64,000 nucleotides of DNA from an uncultured Spirochaetaceae bacterium (GTDB lineage: Bacteria > Spirochaetota > Spirochaetia > Sphaerochaetales > Sphaerochaetaceae): NCBI GenBank assembly GCA_944392985.1, contig CALXYL010000001.1, positions 153,125-217,124 of the forward strand. Reading direction: 5' to 3'. The position numbers and the translations under genes were made by a program. A model generated the notes under the pieces. It worked only from the letters and a program-made list of their open reading frames with translations, searched no databases and was not told the origin of the DNA. This document shows positions 8,684 through 17,135 of the stretch, piece after piece. Numbering within the stretch: the stretch's first letter is position 1; every line of letters starts with the position of its first letter.

Positions 8684-8781
8684 TCGGATTTGCGAAAATT
8701 TCATCCTTTCTGGAAATCATATATCTCATCATTTGTCATATACCCGCTCTATGGCAACGGAATCATGGATGCCAATGAAGA

Positions 8782-8810
8782 TTGGAAAGAGTTGGTACAA
8801 TGGCTATAAT
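8782..8810 (+). promoter_or_regulatory. leaderless promoter of the M29 aminopeptidase
   Basis: -35 TTGGAA (8782-8787), 17-nt spacer, consensus -10 TATAAT (8805-8810). The ATG at 8817 is 6 nt beyond the -10, so the transcript should begin at or within a base of the start codon. Confidence 0.7.
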
Positions 8811-8816
8811 CATGGC

Positions 8817-9962
8817 ATGAACATGCTGATGGAACGCTATGCTGACGTCATTCTCCGCCAGGCGCTGCGTCTGAAGGACGGGGATGTGCTCTCGATCAAC
8901 ACCGAGGAGGAGAACAGCGATTTCGCCCACCTCATCGCAAGGAAAGCCAGGGCCATCACAGGAAACGGCAGCTACATACAGAACATTGAGAACGGGAAGG
9001 TGACGGGAACAGTTGAAGCTGCTTCTGACTACCCTATTGAAAAGAAGCCGACAGCCCTCCTCTACCTTCCCGTATACAAAGGATATGAGGAAGCGGAGAC
9101 AGGAAAGCTGTACACCGCTCCTGAACTCCAGCGCTTCCGCCATCTTTCAGATCCGCTTGAGACGGGGAAGCCAATGCTCCCATTCGTCTCCGCTCCTGTT
9201 CCATCAGAAGCGTGGGGACGTGTCCTTGATGAAGAAGGATCCCTATCGCTTCCATTCTCCCTCCTTTCCGACCTTCTGTCCCTTGGGGAGGATGAGTACC
9301 TGCAGCCGCTGGATGAAATTGACCTGCTTCTCTATGAGCGCGACAGGCTCAATGGCCTTGGTGCTGTTTCAGCGCGCATCAGGGATGAGGAAGGAACGGA
9401 TCTCTCCTTCAGGTTCCTTCCAGGCTCCAGATTCGCTTCGGGAATAGAGGAGACTGCAGACGGGAGGCGGTTCATCCCATCTGTCTATGCCTCCGACATC
9501 TTCAGGGCGATTGATCCCTCGTCCGCTCAAGGGTACTTCACGGCAACAAGGCCTTTCCTCCTGTTCGGTCATATCGTTCATTCATTCTCTGCACGTGTCG
9601 AAAGCGGAAGGATCACGGAATGGACAACCGATGATGAGTCCGCACGGCTTTTTAGGATCTATCTGGAACAGGATAATGCAGCAGGCAATGTATCGGAGCT
9701 GTCAATGGCTGAGGAAAGCTCCAAAGCGGCCTTCATAGAGTATTTCGCCCTGCCCGAATGGGACAGGATGAGAGGAGCAGCGATAACACTGGGAGGCCCC
9801 AGGCCGGAAAGCCTTGTAGATGATCAATCAAGGTCGATGGCGAATGATTCCCTGCTGACACTTACGATTCCCATCGGTTCCGACACGACCGTTATAACGG
9901 CGGCAATGGAGGATTGGAGCGAGACAGTGCTAATGGAGGATGGCTACATCAGGGAGGAATGA
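8817..9962 (+). CDS. aminopeptidase, peptidase family M29
   Basis: 381-aa protein resembling the M29 metal-dependent aminopeptidases (thermophilic aminopeptidase T/AmpS group), which trim N-terminal residues from peptides in the cytoplasm. Visible family features are the N-terminal MERYADVILRQALRLKDGD and the helix beginning SEDEYLQP-like at mid-protein. The metal-site side chains are contributed by the C-terminal half, where an E-rich EYFALPEWDRM segment sits. The reading frame is open further upstream, but ATG 8817 is chosen from the promoter spacing and the family N-terminus. It ends exactly where the convergent coaX ends, with no gap or terminator. The exact metal ligands were not mapped. 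Confidence 0.82.
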   Translation: MNMLMERYADVILRQALRLKDGDVLSINTEEENSDFAHLIARKARAITGNGSYIQNIENGKVTGTVEAASDYPIEKKPTALLYLPVYKGYEEAETGKLYTAPELQRFRHLSDPLETGKPMLPFVSAPVPSEAWGRVLDEEGSLSLPFSLLSDLLSLGEDEYLQPLDEIDLLLYERDRLNGLGAVSARIRDEEGTDLSFRFLPGSRFASGIEETADGRRFIPSVYASDIFRAIDPSSAQGYFTATRPFLLFGHIVHSFSARVESGRITEWTTDDESARLFRIYLEQDNAAGNVSELSMAEESSKAAFIEYFALPEWDRMRGAAITLGGPRPESLVDDQSRSMANDSLLTLTIPIGSDTTVITAAMEDWSETVLMEDGYIREE

Positions 9963-10727
9963 TCAGCTGTTGAGCGAGGCGATGAGATCCAGTCCCTTCA
10001 GCGTATGGAGGCCATCCACGGAGTCGAGCCTTGGAATAAGCGGGGATATCGTCTGTGAAAGGCCGCCTGTGGCAATGACATGAAGCCTCGTCCCGATCTC
10101 CTCCTCGGTACGCGTTATGATCGAGCTGACAAGACCGGCATATCCGATCATTATCCCGCCTCTGATTGACTGCTGGGAATCCCTGCCCATCGGGGTGTCA
10201 GGCAACTTGAGCTCAACCTGGGGAAGCTGGGCTGTACTGCCGAAAAGCGCATTGACTGCAGTGACAAGACCAGGTGCGATGGAGCACCCCAGGACCTCTC
10301 CCCTGCTGTTGACGGCGCTAAGGGTAAGCGCGGTGCCGAAATCAACGACCATCACCGCCTTCTCCGGCTGTATATGATGGGCATATGCAAGATTCGAGAG
10401 GATATCCGTGCCAAGCTCAGAGGGGATCGAAGAACGCACAAGACCTGTCCTTACATCATGTGTAACGATCAGCGGATCGATGTGGAACAGACGGCGGATG
10501 TTCTTCTCAACAGAGCGTGTCATGTTGGGGACAACGGAGGAGATTATGGCGCTATCCACCATGTCGGAATGTATCCCACCCTCGCGGAAGAGCGCATTGA
10601 AGATGACGAAGTACTCATCACCGGTTTTCTTCGTATCGGTATAGACACGCCAGGAATCAATGAAGCGCCCTTCATCGAAGAGCGCAAGTACGATATTCGT
10701 ATTCCCTATATCACAGGCGACAAGCAT
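9963..10727 (-). CDS. coaX: type III pantothenate kinase
   Basis: Phosphorylates pantothenate, the first committed step of CoA synthesis. The 254-aa ASKHA-fold enzyme has phosphate motif DIGNTNIVLALF (6-17), the GTD motif near residue 106, and VVDFGTALT. A conserved GGIMIGYAGL helix follows. CoaX is feedback-insensitive to CoA and needs a monovalent cation (family knowledge). The start overlaps the ABC-F stop (TGATG), so the two are probably cotranscribed. Confidence 0.94.
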   Translation of the reverse strand: MLVACDIGNTNIVLALFDEGRFIDSWRVYTDTKKTGDEYFVIFNALFREGGIHSDMVDSAIISSVVPNMTRSVEKNIRRLFHIDPLIVTHDVRTGLVRSSIPSELGTDILSNLAYAHHIQPEKAVMVVDFGTALTLSAVNSRGEVLGCSIAPGLVTAVNALFGSTAQLPQVELKLPDTPMGRDSQQSIRGGIMIGYAGLVSSIITRTEEEIGTRLHVIATGGLSQTISPLIPRLDSVDGLHTLKGLDLIASLNS

Positions 10728-12364
10728 CAGAGAAGCACGACTCCCTTAACATCCTCATAGGCCTTTGCCCTGAGGTCCTTGATGTTCTCATCATTGATGT
10801 AATCATCGAACTTCATCATGCGGTCGATCATTCCCTTCGGGGTGAACTCGATGATGCGGTTTGCGATTGAATCAACGAACTGATGGTCATGTGAATTGAA
10901 GAGCACCACGCCCTTGAAATCGATGATGCCATTGTTCAGCGCCTGGATTGCCTCAAGGTCGAGATGCGATGTCGGCTCATCGAAGATCATGCAGTTTGCC
11001 CCTTCAAGCATCATGCGAGCAAGCACAACGCGGACACGCTCACCTCCGGAGAGGACATTGCAGGGCTTGAGAGCCTCATCCCCCGTGAACAGCATCCTGC
11101 CGAGGAATGAGCGCACATATGTGTCATCATCCTCCTTGGAGAACTGCTGGAGATAATCCGCGATGGACTCATCTTCCTTGAACATGCCCGTATTGTCCTT
11201 CGGGAAATAGGAAAGGGAAGTTGTGACACCCCATGTGAATGTACCTTCGTCTGGCTCCATCTCACCTGCGAGGATCTGGAAAAGCACAGTCTTCTCATAA
11301 TGATTCGGCCCGACGAATGCCACCTTGTCCCCTGGGTTGATCGTGAGGGTGAGATTGTCGATGACCTTCACCCCCTCGATTGTCTTGGAAAGGTTCTTGA
11401 TCTCAAGCACATTCTTCCCGATTTCCCTGTTCGGCTTGAACGCGACATATGGGAAGCGTCTGGACGAAGGCTTGATATCATCAATGGTGAGCTTGTCAAT
11501 GAGCTTCTTGCGGCTCGTTGCCTGCTTGGCCTTTGCCACATTCGAGGAGAAGCGCTGGATGAACTCCTTGAGCTCGGCGATCTTGTCCTCCCTCCTCTTC
11601 TTCTCATCCTTCATCTGCTTTGCTGCAAGCTGAGAGGACATATACCAGAAGTCATAGTTGCCGACATAGAGCTGGATCTTCCCGTAGTCGATATCACAGA
11701 TATGGGTACAGACTGTGTTGAGGAAGTGCCTGTCATGGGAAACAACGATGACGGTGTTGCTGAAGGTCTCCAGATAGTCCTCCAGCCAGTGGATCGACTC
11801 AAGGTCGAGGTGGTTCGTAGGCTCATCAAGCAGGAGGATATCAGGATTGCCGAAGAGCGCCTGCGCAAGAAGGACACGGACCTTGAGATTATCCTCAATC
11901 TCCGACATCTTCCTCTCATGCAGATCCTGCGCGATCCCAAGGCCATCAAGCATCTGGCCTGCATTGGCCTCCGCCTCCCAGCCTCCAAGCTCAGCGAACT
12001 CGCTCTCAAGCTCAGCGGCGCGGATTCCATCCTCTTCCGTGAAGTCGGCCTTCTCGTAGATCGCGTTGCGCTCCTGCATCACGTCATACAGCTTCTGGTA
12101 TCCCATGATGACAGTATCGATTACACGATAGTCATTGAAGGCGAAGTGATCCTGCCTGAGCACTGTCATCCTTTCGCCAGGAGTGATGATGACCTCCCCT
12201 GTATCCGGCTCGATCTCCCCAGAAAGGATCTTGAGGAATGTCGATTTCCCTGCGCCATTGGCGCCGATGATGCCGTAGCAGTTGCCCGGCGTGAACTTGA
12301 TGTTCACTTCCTTGAAGAGAACCTGTGTCCCGTAGGAGAGCGAAATATTGGATGCTGTAATCAT
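10727..12364 (-). CDS. ABC-F family ATPase (YkpA/YbiT type)
   Basis: 545-aa tandem ATPase of the ABC-F class. These proteins have no membrane domain and act on the ribosome as translation factors. The first domain has Walker A GANGAGKST, Walker B LLLDEPTNHLDLE and SHDRHF. Its signature is the divergent MSEIEDNLKVRVLLAQAL. The inter-domain linker is rich in charged residues. The second domain has a degenerate Walker A, GPNHYEKT, but intact LSGGER and DEPTSHLDLE. I recall similar asymmetry in YkpA relatives, so it is probably a subfamily trait rather than decay. The upstream promoter is strong. Confidence 0.9.
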   Translation of the reverse strand: MITASNISLSYGTQVLFKEVNIKFTPGNCYGIIGANGAGKSTFLKILSGEIEPDTGEVIITPGERMTVLRQDHFAFNDYRVIDTVIMGYQKLYDVMQERNAIYEKADFTEEDGIRAAELESEFAELGGWEAEANAGQMLDGLGIAQDLHERKMSEIEDNLKVRVLLAQALFGNPDILLLDEPTNHLDLESIHWLEDYLETFSNTVIVVSHDRHFLNTVCTHICDIDYGKIQLYVGNYDFWYMSSQLAAKQMKDEKKRREDKIAELKEFIQRFSSNVAKAKQATSRKKLIDKLTIDDIKPSSRRFPYVAFKPNREIGKNVLEIKNLSKTIEGVKVIDNLTLTINPGDKVAFVGPNHYEKTVLFQILAGEMEPDEGTFTWGVTTSLSYFPKDNTGMFKEDESIADYLQQFSKEDDDTYVRSFLGRMLFTGDEALKPCNVLSGGERVRVVLARMMLEGANCMIFDEPTSHLDLEAIQALNNGIIDFKGVVLFNSHDHQFVDSIANRIIEFTPKGMIDRMMKFDDYINDENIKDLRAKAYEDVKGVVLL

Positions 12365-12419
12365 TACTGCGATCTACCTCTGTGGATTGAATAGAGCATA
12401 GCTCCCGAAAACCGGTGCT

Positions 12420-12448
12420 ATGTTAGCAACTGCTCCTTTTAGTGTCAA
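12420..12448 (-). promoter_or_regulatory. promoter of ABC-F gene and coaX
   Basis: Minus-strand -35 TTGACA (12443-12448), 17-nt spacer, -10 TAACAT (12420-12425). The leader is about 50 nt. Confidence 0.75.
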
Positions 12449-12484
12449 CAATTACGCTTTCCGGGATAACTTTCCTTCCCATGG

Positions 12485-12513
12485 TTTGCAAACCCTTCCA
12501 TTTGTTCTATATT
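12485..12513 (+). promoter_or_regulatory. promoter of the small gene and tsaD
   Basis: -35 TTTGCA (12485-12490), 17-nt spacer, -10 TATATT (12508-12513). The promoter diverges from the ABC-F promoter, with the two -35 elements about 40 bp apart. Confidence 0.55.
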
Positions 12514-12562
12514 GTCTCATAGCCGGATCGGGATCTTCAACCATCCGAGCAGGAGGCTTTCC

Positions 12563-12787
12563 TTGGAGGAAATCACATTTGATGAAGCATTCGGCCAGGA
12601 GGGGATAGCCAAGGCAATCCTTGCATCCATCACTGAGAAGGCCAGGACCGAGGGAACACAGATCGGAATCCCATGGTCAAAGGATGTGTATGACTATCTC
12701 CTTGAGGCATCAGCAGAAGCGGATATCGAGGAAATTCTGGGCATCGTCGCCGGCGATGCCTATAGCGATATGGATATAATCGGATGA
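12563..12787 (+). CDS. small acidic protein upstream of tsaD
   Basis: 74-aa acidic protein, predicted mainly helical, beginning MEEITFDEAFGQEGIAKAIL. I do not recognise the family. The TTG at 12563 is chosen because AGGAGG lies 6 nt upstream; a TTG at 12512 in the same frame has no ribosome site and overlaps the -10. Its last codons overlap the tsaD ATG by 4 nt, so translation is coupled. The overlap suggests a role alongside TsaD or simply a shared mRNA. Confidence 0.6.
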   Translation: MEEITFDEAFGQEGIAKAILASITEKARTEGTQIGIPWSKDVYDYLLEASAEADIEEILGIVAGDAYSDMDIIG

Positions 12788-13794
12788 TCGTACTAGGGAT
12801 TGAGACAAGCTGCGATGAATGCAGCGCCGCCGTTGTCAGGGATGGGCATGAGATCATGTCCAATGTAATAGCGACCCAGATAGAGCTCCACAAGCCTTAT
12901 CAGGGAGTCGTACCGGAGCTTGCTTCAAGGCTTCACACGGAATGGATACAGCAAGTCGTTGAGGCTGCTCTTGCACAGGCTGGCATCACCAGGAATGATC
13001 TCGATGCCGTTGCTGTCACATCCCGTCCGGGACTGCTTGGCTCGCTTCTTGTCGGCGTCAGCTTTGCGAAGTGCTATGCTTCCGCCCTCTCAATACCCTT
13101 TATCGGAATCGACCACATCAGAGCCCACCTCTACGCCTCGCAGATCGAGAATCCACTTGAGTATCCATACCTAGGGGTGCTTGTCTCCGGCGGGCATACC
13201 GTCATCTGCCGCGTGGAAGGATATGATGATGTCACTGTCCTGGGAACGACGATTGACGATGCTATCGGGGAAGCATTCGACAAGGTTGCCAAGTTCTATG
13301 ATCTCGGATTCCCTGGAGGCGTTGTCATCGACAGGCTTTCGCAGAAAGGCGATCCGACTGCCTTCCTCTTCCCCGGACCATCCCTTGATGAGTCCCATCG
13401 CTTTGACATGAGCTATTCCGGTCTTAAGACCGCTGTCATCAACCAGAAGGACAGATTCCGCCGCCCGGATGCAGAGGACACGCCGGAGAACCTCGCGGCT
13501 TCCTTCCAGAGGCAGGCTGTCGGCATACTGATGAAGAGAGTGCGTCTTGCCCTCAAGGAGACTGGGCTCAAACGGATCTCAGCAGGAGGCGGCGTCGCTG
13601 CGAACTCGCTTCTCAGATCAGAACTGAAGGCATTGGAGAAATCAGGATATACAGTCACCTTTCCATCGCTCAAGCTGTGTACGGACAATGGTGCGATGGT
13701 TGCAGGACTTGGATACCGCTATCTGAAAGATGGAATAACAAGTGATGCGCATCTCTCTGCAACAGCGAGAGTTACGGCATTCAAGAAAAAATAA
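12784..13794 (+). CDS. tsaD: tRNA N6-threonylcarbamoyladenosine transferase
   Basis: Transfers the threonylcarbamoyl group to A37 of ANN-reading tRNAs, working with TsaB and TsaE. The 336-aa product begins MIVLGIETSCDE, carries the metal-binding HIRAH (His111 and His115, the same numbering as E. coli), and has the ASKHA nucleotide motifs VSGGHT and SAGGGVAANS. Coupled to the preceding small gene by ATGA. No obvious terminator follows, and the tRNA pair downstream has its own promoter. Confidence 0.96.
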   Translation: MIVLGIETSCDECSAAVVRDGHEIMSNVIATQIELHKPYQGVVPELASRLHTEWIQQVVEAALAQAGITRNDLDAVAVTSRPGLLGSLLVGVSFAKCYASALSIPFIGIDHIRAHLYASQIENPLEYPYLGVLVSGGHTVICRVEGYDDVTVLGTTIDDAIGEAFDKVAKFYDLGFPGGVVIDRLSQKGDPTAFLFPGPSLDESHRFDMSYSGLKTAVINQKDRFRRPDAEDTPENLAASFQRQAVGILMKRVRLALKETGLKRISAGGGVAANSLLRSELKALEKSGYTVTFPSLKLCTDNGAMVAGLGYRYLKDGITSDAHLSATARVTAFKKK

Positions 13795-13828
13795 TCCTGA
13801 AATTCTGGCACTTTTTTGCAGAATCGTA

Positions 13829-13857
13829 TTGACATACATCGAGCCTTCCTTTAGTAT
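13829..13857 (+). promoter_or_regulatory. promoter of tRNA-Gln/tRNA-Glu
   Basis: -35 TTGACA (13829-13834), 17-nt spacer, -10 TAGTAT (13852-13857). The first tRNA starts 20 nt beyond the -10. Confidence 0.8.
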
Positions 13858-13876
13858 GTCGAAGGATTCGGAAAAT

Positions 13877-13947
13877 TGGGATGTGGTGTAACGGTAACAC
13901 TGCAGATTCTGGTTCTGCCTTTGGGGGTTCGAGTCCCTCCATCCCAG
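13877..13947 (+). tRNA. tRNA-Gln (anticodon CTG)
   Basis: 71-nt cloverleaf. The acceptor stem is TGGGATG/CATCCCA with the U1-A72 pair typical of tRNA-Gln, the anticodon loop is TTCTGGT, and the discriminator is G. CCA is not encoded. Confidence 0.95.
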
Positions 13948-13956
13948 GAGTAAAAT

Positions 13957-14028
13957 GGTCCCTTCGTCTAACGGTTAGGACGGGAGATTCTCAGTCTCTA
14001 AATAGCGGTTCGATTCCGCTAGGGACTA
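13957..14028 (+). tRNA. tRNA-Glu (anticodon CTC)
   Basis: 72-nt cloverleaf. The acceptor stem is GGTCCCT/AGGGACT (G1-U72), the anticodon loop is TTCTCAG, and the T arm is AGCGG/CCGCT. It lies 9 nt after tRNA-Gln in the same transcript. Confidence 0.95.
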
Positions 14029-14031
14029 AAG

Positions 14032-14059
14032 AAGCGGCTCAGGAATGAGCCGCTTTTCC
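14032..14059 (+). terminator. terminator of the tRNA-Gln/Glu transcript
   Basis: Hairpin AAGCGGCTCA/TGAGCCGCTT (10 bp, 4-nt loop) followed by TTCCTTT. Confidence 0.85.
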
Positions 14060-14082
14060 TTTCAGTGCTGATTGATATAATA

Positions 14083-14104
14083 GGCACCGCCATCAAGCGG
14101 TGCC
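14083..14104 (-). terminator. possible terminator of the isomerase-like gene
   Basis: Perfect 8-bp hairpin GGCACCGC/GCGGTGCC with a 6-nt loop, 7 nt after the stop on the minus strand. The following TATTATATC is a poor U-tract, so termination is uncertain. Confidence 0.5.
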
Positions 14105-14111
14105 GCATCGC

Positions 14112-15530
14112 TTATCTTGTAACGATCTCTACAGGCACATTGAGTATCTTTGCAACCTTCAGGATCGTATCGATGTGGCGTCCAGAAGCCGCCGCGAAAT
14201 GGTGCGTCGGTCCGCACTCGCTCCATCTGGTTACGAATTCCCTTGCTCCGCATGTGAAGCGCGTCCTCATGTTCGTATCACCGAATGAGAGTATCTTCCC
14301 ATCCTCATTGATTCCCTCTGCGACGACGAACTTGAAATGCCCTTCCCCATCCTGGGTTATCGCGAGATATGTCACAGGCCCGAGATGAGGATAGAACTGC
14401 GTGAGGTATCCACCGCCGGTCTTTCCATGGAACACCTTGACGATCTTCATCGTAGGCTTCCTGCTTGAGATATCGGCATCGCCTGACCCGCTATGTCCTA
14501 TTATCGCGATATCATCATTGAAATCGATGGAATACATCTCCGCAAGCTGGCCCATGCCGGAAATCGTCTTGAGGATGCTCATTGCCATCGCGACCTTCAT
14601 GTCTCCCTCTACAGCACATGCAGTTCCCTGCTTGATGAGCATCGAGAATGCAGGGATCAGCATGCTGTCAAGCACTCCGGCCTTTCCTGTTGCATAGCCA
14701 TCATAGTGCGAAGCGATGAGCCCGAGCTTCTCCTCCTTCACCCACGCCTCGAAAGCAACGACATACCTTGCCATGTCCCAGACCTTCTCAATGGTGCCGC
14801 CCCCCTCGATATCAAACGTATCCAGGATATCCTGTGCCTTGCTGCGGATTGCATCCTCATCGGTGATTCCATCTGCAATCGCCCACATCTTCTCCCAGTC
14901 GAACTGCTTCGTATAAAGGCCCATCCTCCTGTAGAGATTCGACTCATCGATGTAAAGATCCATCATTCCGGGATAAGGACGGCCGATCTGCGCGATGTTC
15001 GTATCGCGGAAGCGCCTCCTGACCTGCGCGGCCCTGCACCAGTCCTCGATCTCCTTCCTCACCTCATCATCGCCACCTTCCACAACACCCGTGATCGTTG
15101 CATGGCGCTTTCCGAAGCGCTCGAGATCAGCAACCATCTCTCCAACGGCTCCGCATGCATAGCCCTCACCAAGCCATGTGGCTATATCAGTATGGTCATA
15201 ATCAAGGGCCTTGAGCTTCTGCAGGTTCACAAGCACGACAGGAACATCAAGATCCTTTACGGCAGGAAGCATATTATACGATGTGGCATAGGTCAGCAGC
15301 TGCATGATCACAAGATCGACATCAGCAGCACGGAAGAGATCACCCGCGCTCTGTGACTGCTCCTTTGTCGTCACCATACCGCCATCAATCACCTCAACAG
15401 TATCAGGAAGCGTCTTAAGGAAGGCCGCATACTGTGCCTTGAATTCAGGCACGAGCGAAGGAAACTGCGGAAGGTAAGCACCAAGCGCAATCGAAAAGAC
15501 ACCGACTCTCGCTTTTGTCTCGACTAACAT
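14112..15530 (-). CDS. L-arabinose isomerase-like sugar isomerase
   Basis: 472 aa, related to L-arabinose isomerases (AraA/fucose isomerase fold), which interconvert aldoses and ketoses with Mn2+. The N-terminal VGVFSIALGAYLPQFP matches the AraA start and EGDMKVAMAM keeps the metal-ligand Glu region. GHSGSGD and GPTHHF supply likely metal-ligand histidines. The segment around the second Glu ligand (EMYSIDFNDD) is divergent, so the substrate may not be L-arabinose. ATG 15530 has GAGGAG upstream at spacing 10. No kinase, epimerase or transporter for a pentose lies nearby, so the pathway cannot be read from context. Confidence 0.75.
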   Translation of the reverse strand: MLVETKARVGVFSIALGAYLPQFPSLVPEFKAQYAAFLKTLPDTVEVIDGGMVTTKEQSQSAGDLFRAADVDLVIMQLLTYATSYNMLPAVKDLDVPVVLVNLQKLKALDYDHTDIATWLGEGYACGAVGEMVADLERFGKRHATITGVVEGGDDEVRKEIEDWCRAAQVRRRFRDTNIAQIGRPYPGMMDLYIDESNLYRRMGLYTKQFDWEKMWAIADGITDEDAIRSKAQDILDTFDIEGGGTIEKVWDMARYVVAFEAWVKEEKLGLIASHYDGYATGKAGVLDSMLIPAFSMLIKQGTACAVEGDMKVAMAMSILKTISGMGQLAEMYSIDFNDDIAIIGHSGSGDADISSRKPTMKIVKVFHGKTGGGYLTQFYPHLGPVTYLAITQDGEGHFKFVVAEGINEDGKILSFGDTNMRTRFTCGAREFVTRWSECGPTHHFAAASGRHIDTILKVAKILNVPVEIVTR

Positions 15531-15603
15531 ATCAATACATCTCCTCAATAGGGATTTCCCACCTTCAAGGATACCAGCTAAACAGCTCAGCACGCAATGG
15601 AAA

Positions 15604-16902
15604 TCAATGCCGCAGAACGCTCTTCGCATAGAGCAGAAGGGAGGAAGCAGCAAGAAGGACATATGGCAGGAGACCATCGGATACAGGCAAGGAAGAAGCG
15701 ATGAGGAAGAGTTTCTCTGAAGCTGTATAGAGAAACTGGAGCACAATAGCGGCAGGAGGCAACGCGATGGTTATGATTGCAGTCCACATATAGAGAATGA
15801 TCAGCAGGCCAAAAGGATAGGAAGTGATGATCGCCCCCAGCTGGTACTCACCGAATACGGAGATCGTCAGCGGAATGGAGAAAAGAAGAGCAGCGGTGGA
15901 TGCGGCTATCGAACCAGAGAGCGATACAGGAAGCGGAAGCAGCGAGCACACTGCCCTGTTGAGCGTCCTCGACATAAGGAAGATCCCTCCAAGCGATAGG
16001 AAGCTGTATGCAGCTCCTAGATCAACGGCTGACCATGGAGCAAGGATCAGCAGCGCGGCAAGTGACAGCGTAAACGATTGCTCAATGCTGAACCCAAGGG
16101 AGAGAAGGAAGCGGAACAACAGCGCGCGGAGCAGCGAAGGACGGAAACCCGCGAGGAAAGTGAAGAGGAAAAGAACCACAAAGACAGCCGCCTTGCCGCC
16201 TCTCTGACCGAAAATCCTCTCAAGGGGCCAGGAAATCATCATTGCAAGAATGGAAAGATGCATCCCGGACAGCGCAATGACATGGGACAGCCCTGCTTTT
16301 CTTGCATTATCCATCAGCGGAAACGCCCCGTCACGGCCAGTACCAAGAAGCAGTAGCGAAGCGAACTCACCCGCATCGGAGAAAGGTGAAAGTCGGTCCT
16401 TGATCCATTCAATCACATGGCTCCTCATCTTTCCTATCAAGCCCCGCTCTCCCCTGCTGATTGAATGCGCGTAGAAAACATCCCCGTCAAGGGTGCCGAA
16501 GAGGACAGCGCTGTCACCGAAAGCAAGATCGGATGCAGGGGCAATGACATAGATGCTGCCTTCTGCAGAGAAGAGGTTTCCGTCCTCATCAGCAGCTGAA
16601 CTGAGCATGATTCGCACTCCGGTCCTTCTTCCGGTTTTCTGCTGGCTATCCTGGATGACAGTGCCGCGGATAGATGCGACAAGAGGCTCATCAATCCCGA
16701 TATCAGGGGAAGAAAACGATAACGTTGATGCAATCACAGAAAAGAGGAGCACCGATACAAGAACCGGCAGGACATCCTGTGAAAGATGCAGAAGAAGGAG
16801 CGCAAGCAGTGCGGAAAGAGGGAGGACAAGAAGCGGTCTGGAGAAGAATCCAGGGAAGAACCAGATCAGATAGACAGAGGAAATGACTGCAGCGTATCCC
16901 AT
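15604..16902 (-). CDS. comEC: ComEC/Rec2-type membrane protein, competence domain only
   Basis: 432-aa polytopic membrane protein with two N-terminal helices, a soluble OB-like region (about 60-150) and a core of at least seven helices. HVIALSGMHLS is the hallmark of the ComEC competence domain, the presumed channel for single-stranded DNA entry. The C-terminal metallo-beta-lactamase nuclease domain found in many ComEC proteins is missing; the protein ends after the membrane domain. No pilus or other competence gene is nearby. The start at 16902 lacks a clear Shine-Dalgarno sequence, so it may lie a little further in. Confidence 0.82.
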   Translation of the reverse strand: MGYAAVISSVYLIWFFPGFFSRPLLVLPLSALLALLLLHLSQDVLPVLVSVLLFSVIASTLSFSSPDIGIDEPLVASIRGTVIQDSQQKTGRRTGVRIMLSSAADEDGNLFSAEGSIYVIAPASDLAFGDSAVLFGTLDGDVFYAHSISRGERGLIGKMRSHVIEWIKDRLSPFSDAGEFASLLLLGTGRDGAFPLMDNARKAGLSHVIALSGMHLSILAMMISWPLERIFGQRGGKAAVFVVLFLFTFLAGFRPSLLRALLFRFLLSLGFSIEQSFTLSLAALLILAPWSAVDLGAAYSFLSLGGIFLMSRTLNRAVCSLLPLPVSLSGSIAASTAALLFSIPLTISVFGEYQLGAIITSYPFGLLIILYMWTAIITIALPPAAIVLQFLYTASEKLFLIASSLPVSDGLLPYVLLAASSLLLYAKSVLRH

Positions 16903-16936
16903 ATAATGAAATACGCTCTGAACGATTGAAATGGAC

Positions 16937-16968
16937 TAAAAAACCTCGACCAAGCGTATTGATCGAGG
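16937..16968 (-). terminator. terminator of tRNA-Thr
   Basis: Minus-strand hairpin with CCTCGA and TCGAGG arms (16944-16968) and inner CAA/TTG pairing, followed by six T residues. Confidence 0.85.
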
Positions 16969-16985
16969 CATTTCCTGAAGAACCG

Positions 16986-17057
16986 AGCCAAAGATGGGAG
17001 TCGAACCCGCGACCTGCTCATTACGAGTGAGCTGCTCTACCACTGAGCTACTTTGGC
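16986..17057 (-). tRNA. tRNA-Thr (anticodon CGT)
   Basis: 72-nt cloverleaf. The acceptor stem is GCCAAAG/CTTTGGC, the anticodon loop is CTCGTAA, the T arm contains GGTTCGACTCC, and the discriminator is T. Confidence 0.95.
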
Positions 17058-17135
17058 ATTTCCATGCATCGCTGCATGAGCGAGTGCAAGCATACTACAA
17101 CTCGGCATCCTTTTGCAAGTATCCTGATTGCGGAA

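Noticed and set aside
11283..11310. Degenerate Walker A (GPNHYEKT) in the second ABC-F domain as a sign of decay
   Set aside because: From memory, YkpA-type relatives show a similarly altered second P-loop, so it is probably a subfamily feature; a family alignment would settle it.
11300..12394. Long open frame on the plus strand (364 codons) inside the ABC-F gene
   Set aside because: Antisense shadow of the ABC-F coding region; hydrophobic, low-complexity composition and no ribosome site.
13806..13820. TGGCAC-T6-GCA resembling a sigma-54 promoter upstream of the tRNA pair
   Set aside because: The GG and GC doublets are 9 bp apart instead of 10, which sigma-54 does not tolerate, and a consensus TTGACA/TAGTAT promoter lies just downstream.
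13798..13825. ATTCTG/CAGAAT hairpin after tsaD as a terminator
   Set aside because: Only 6 bp with an 11-nt loop that itself contains the T-run; the geometry is wrong for Rho-independent termination.
14493..15356. 287-codon plus-strand frame inside the isomerase-like gene
   Set aside because: Antisense to a protein with recognised family motifs; no start signal.
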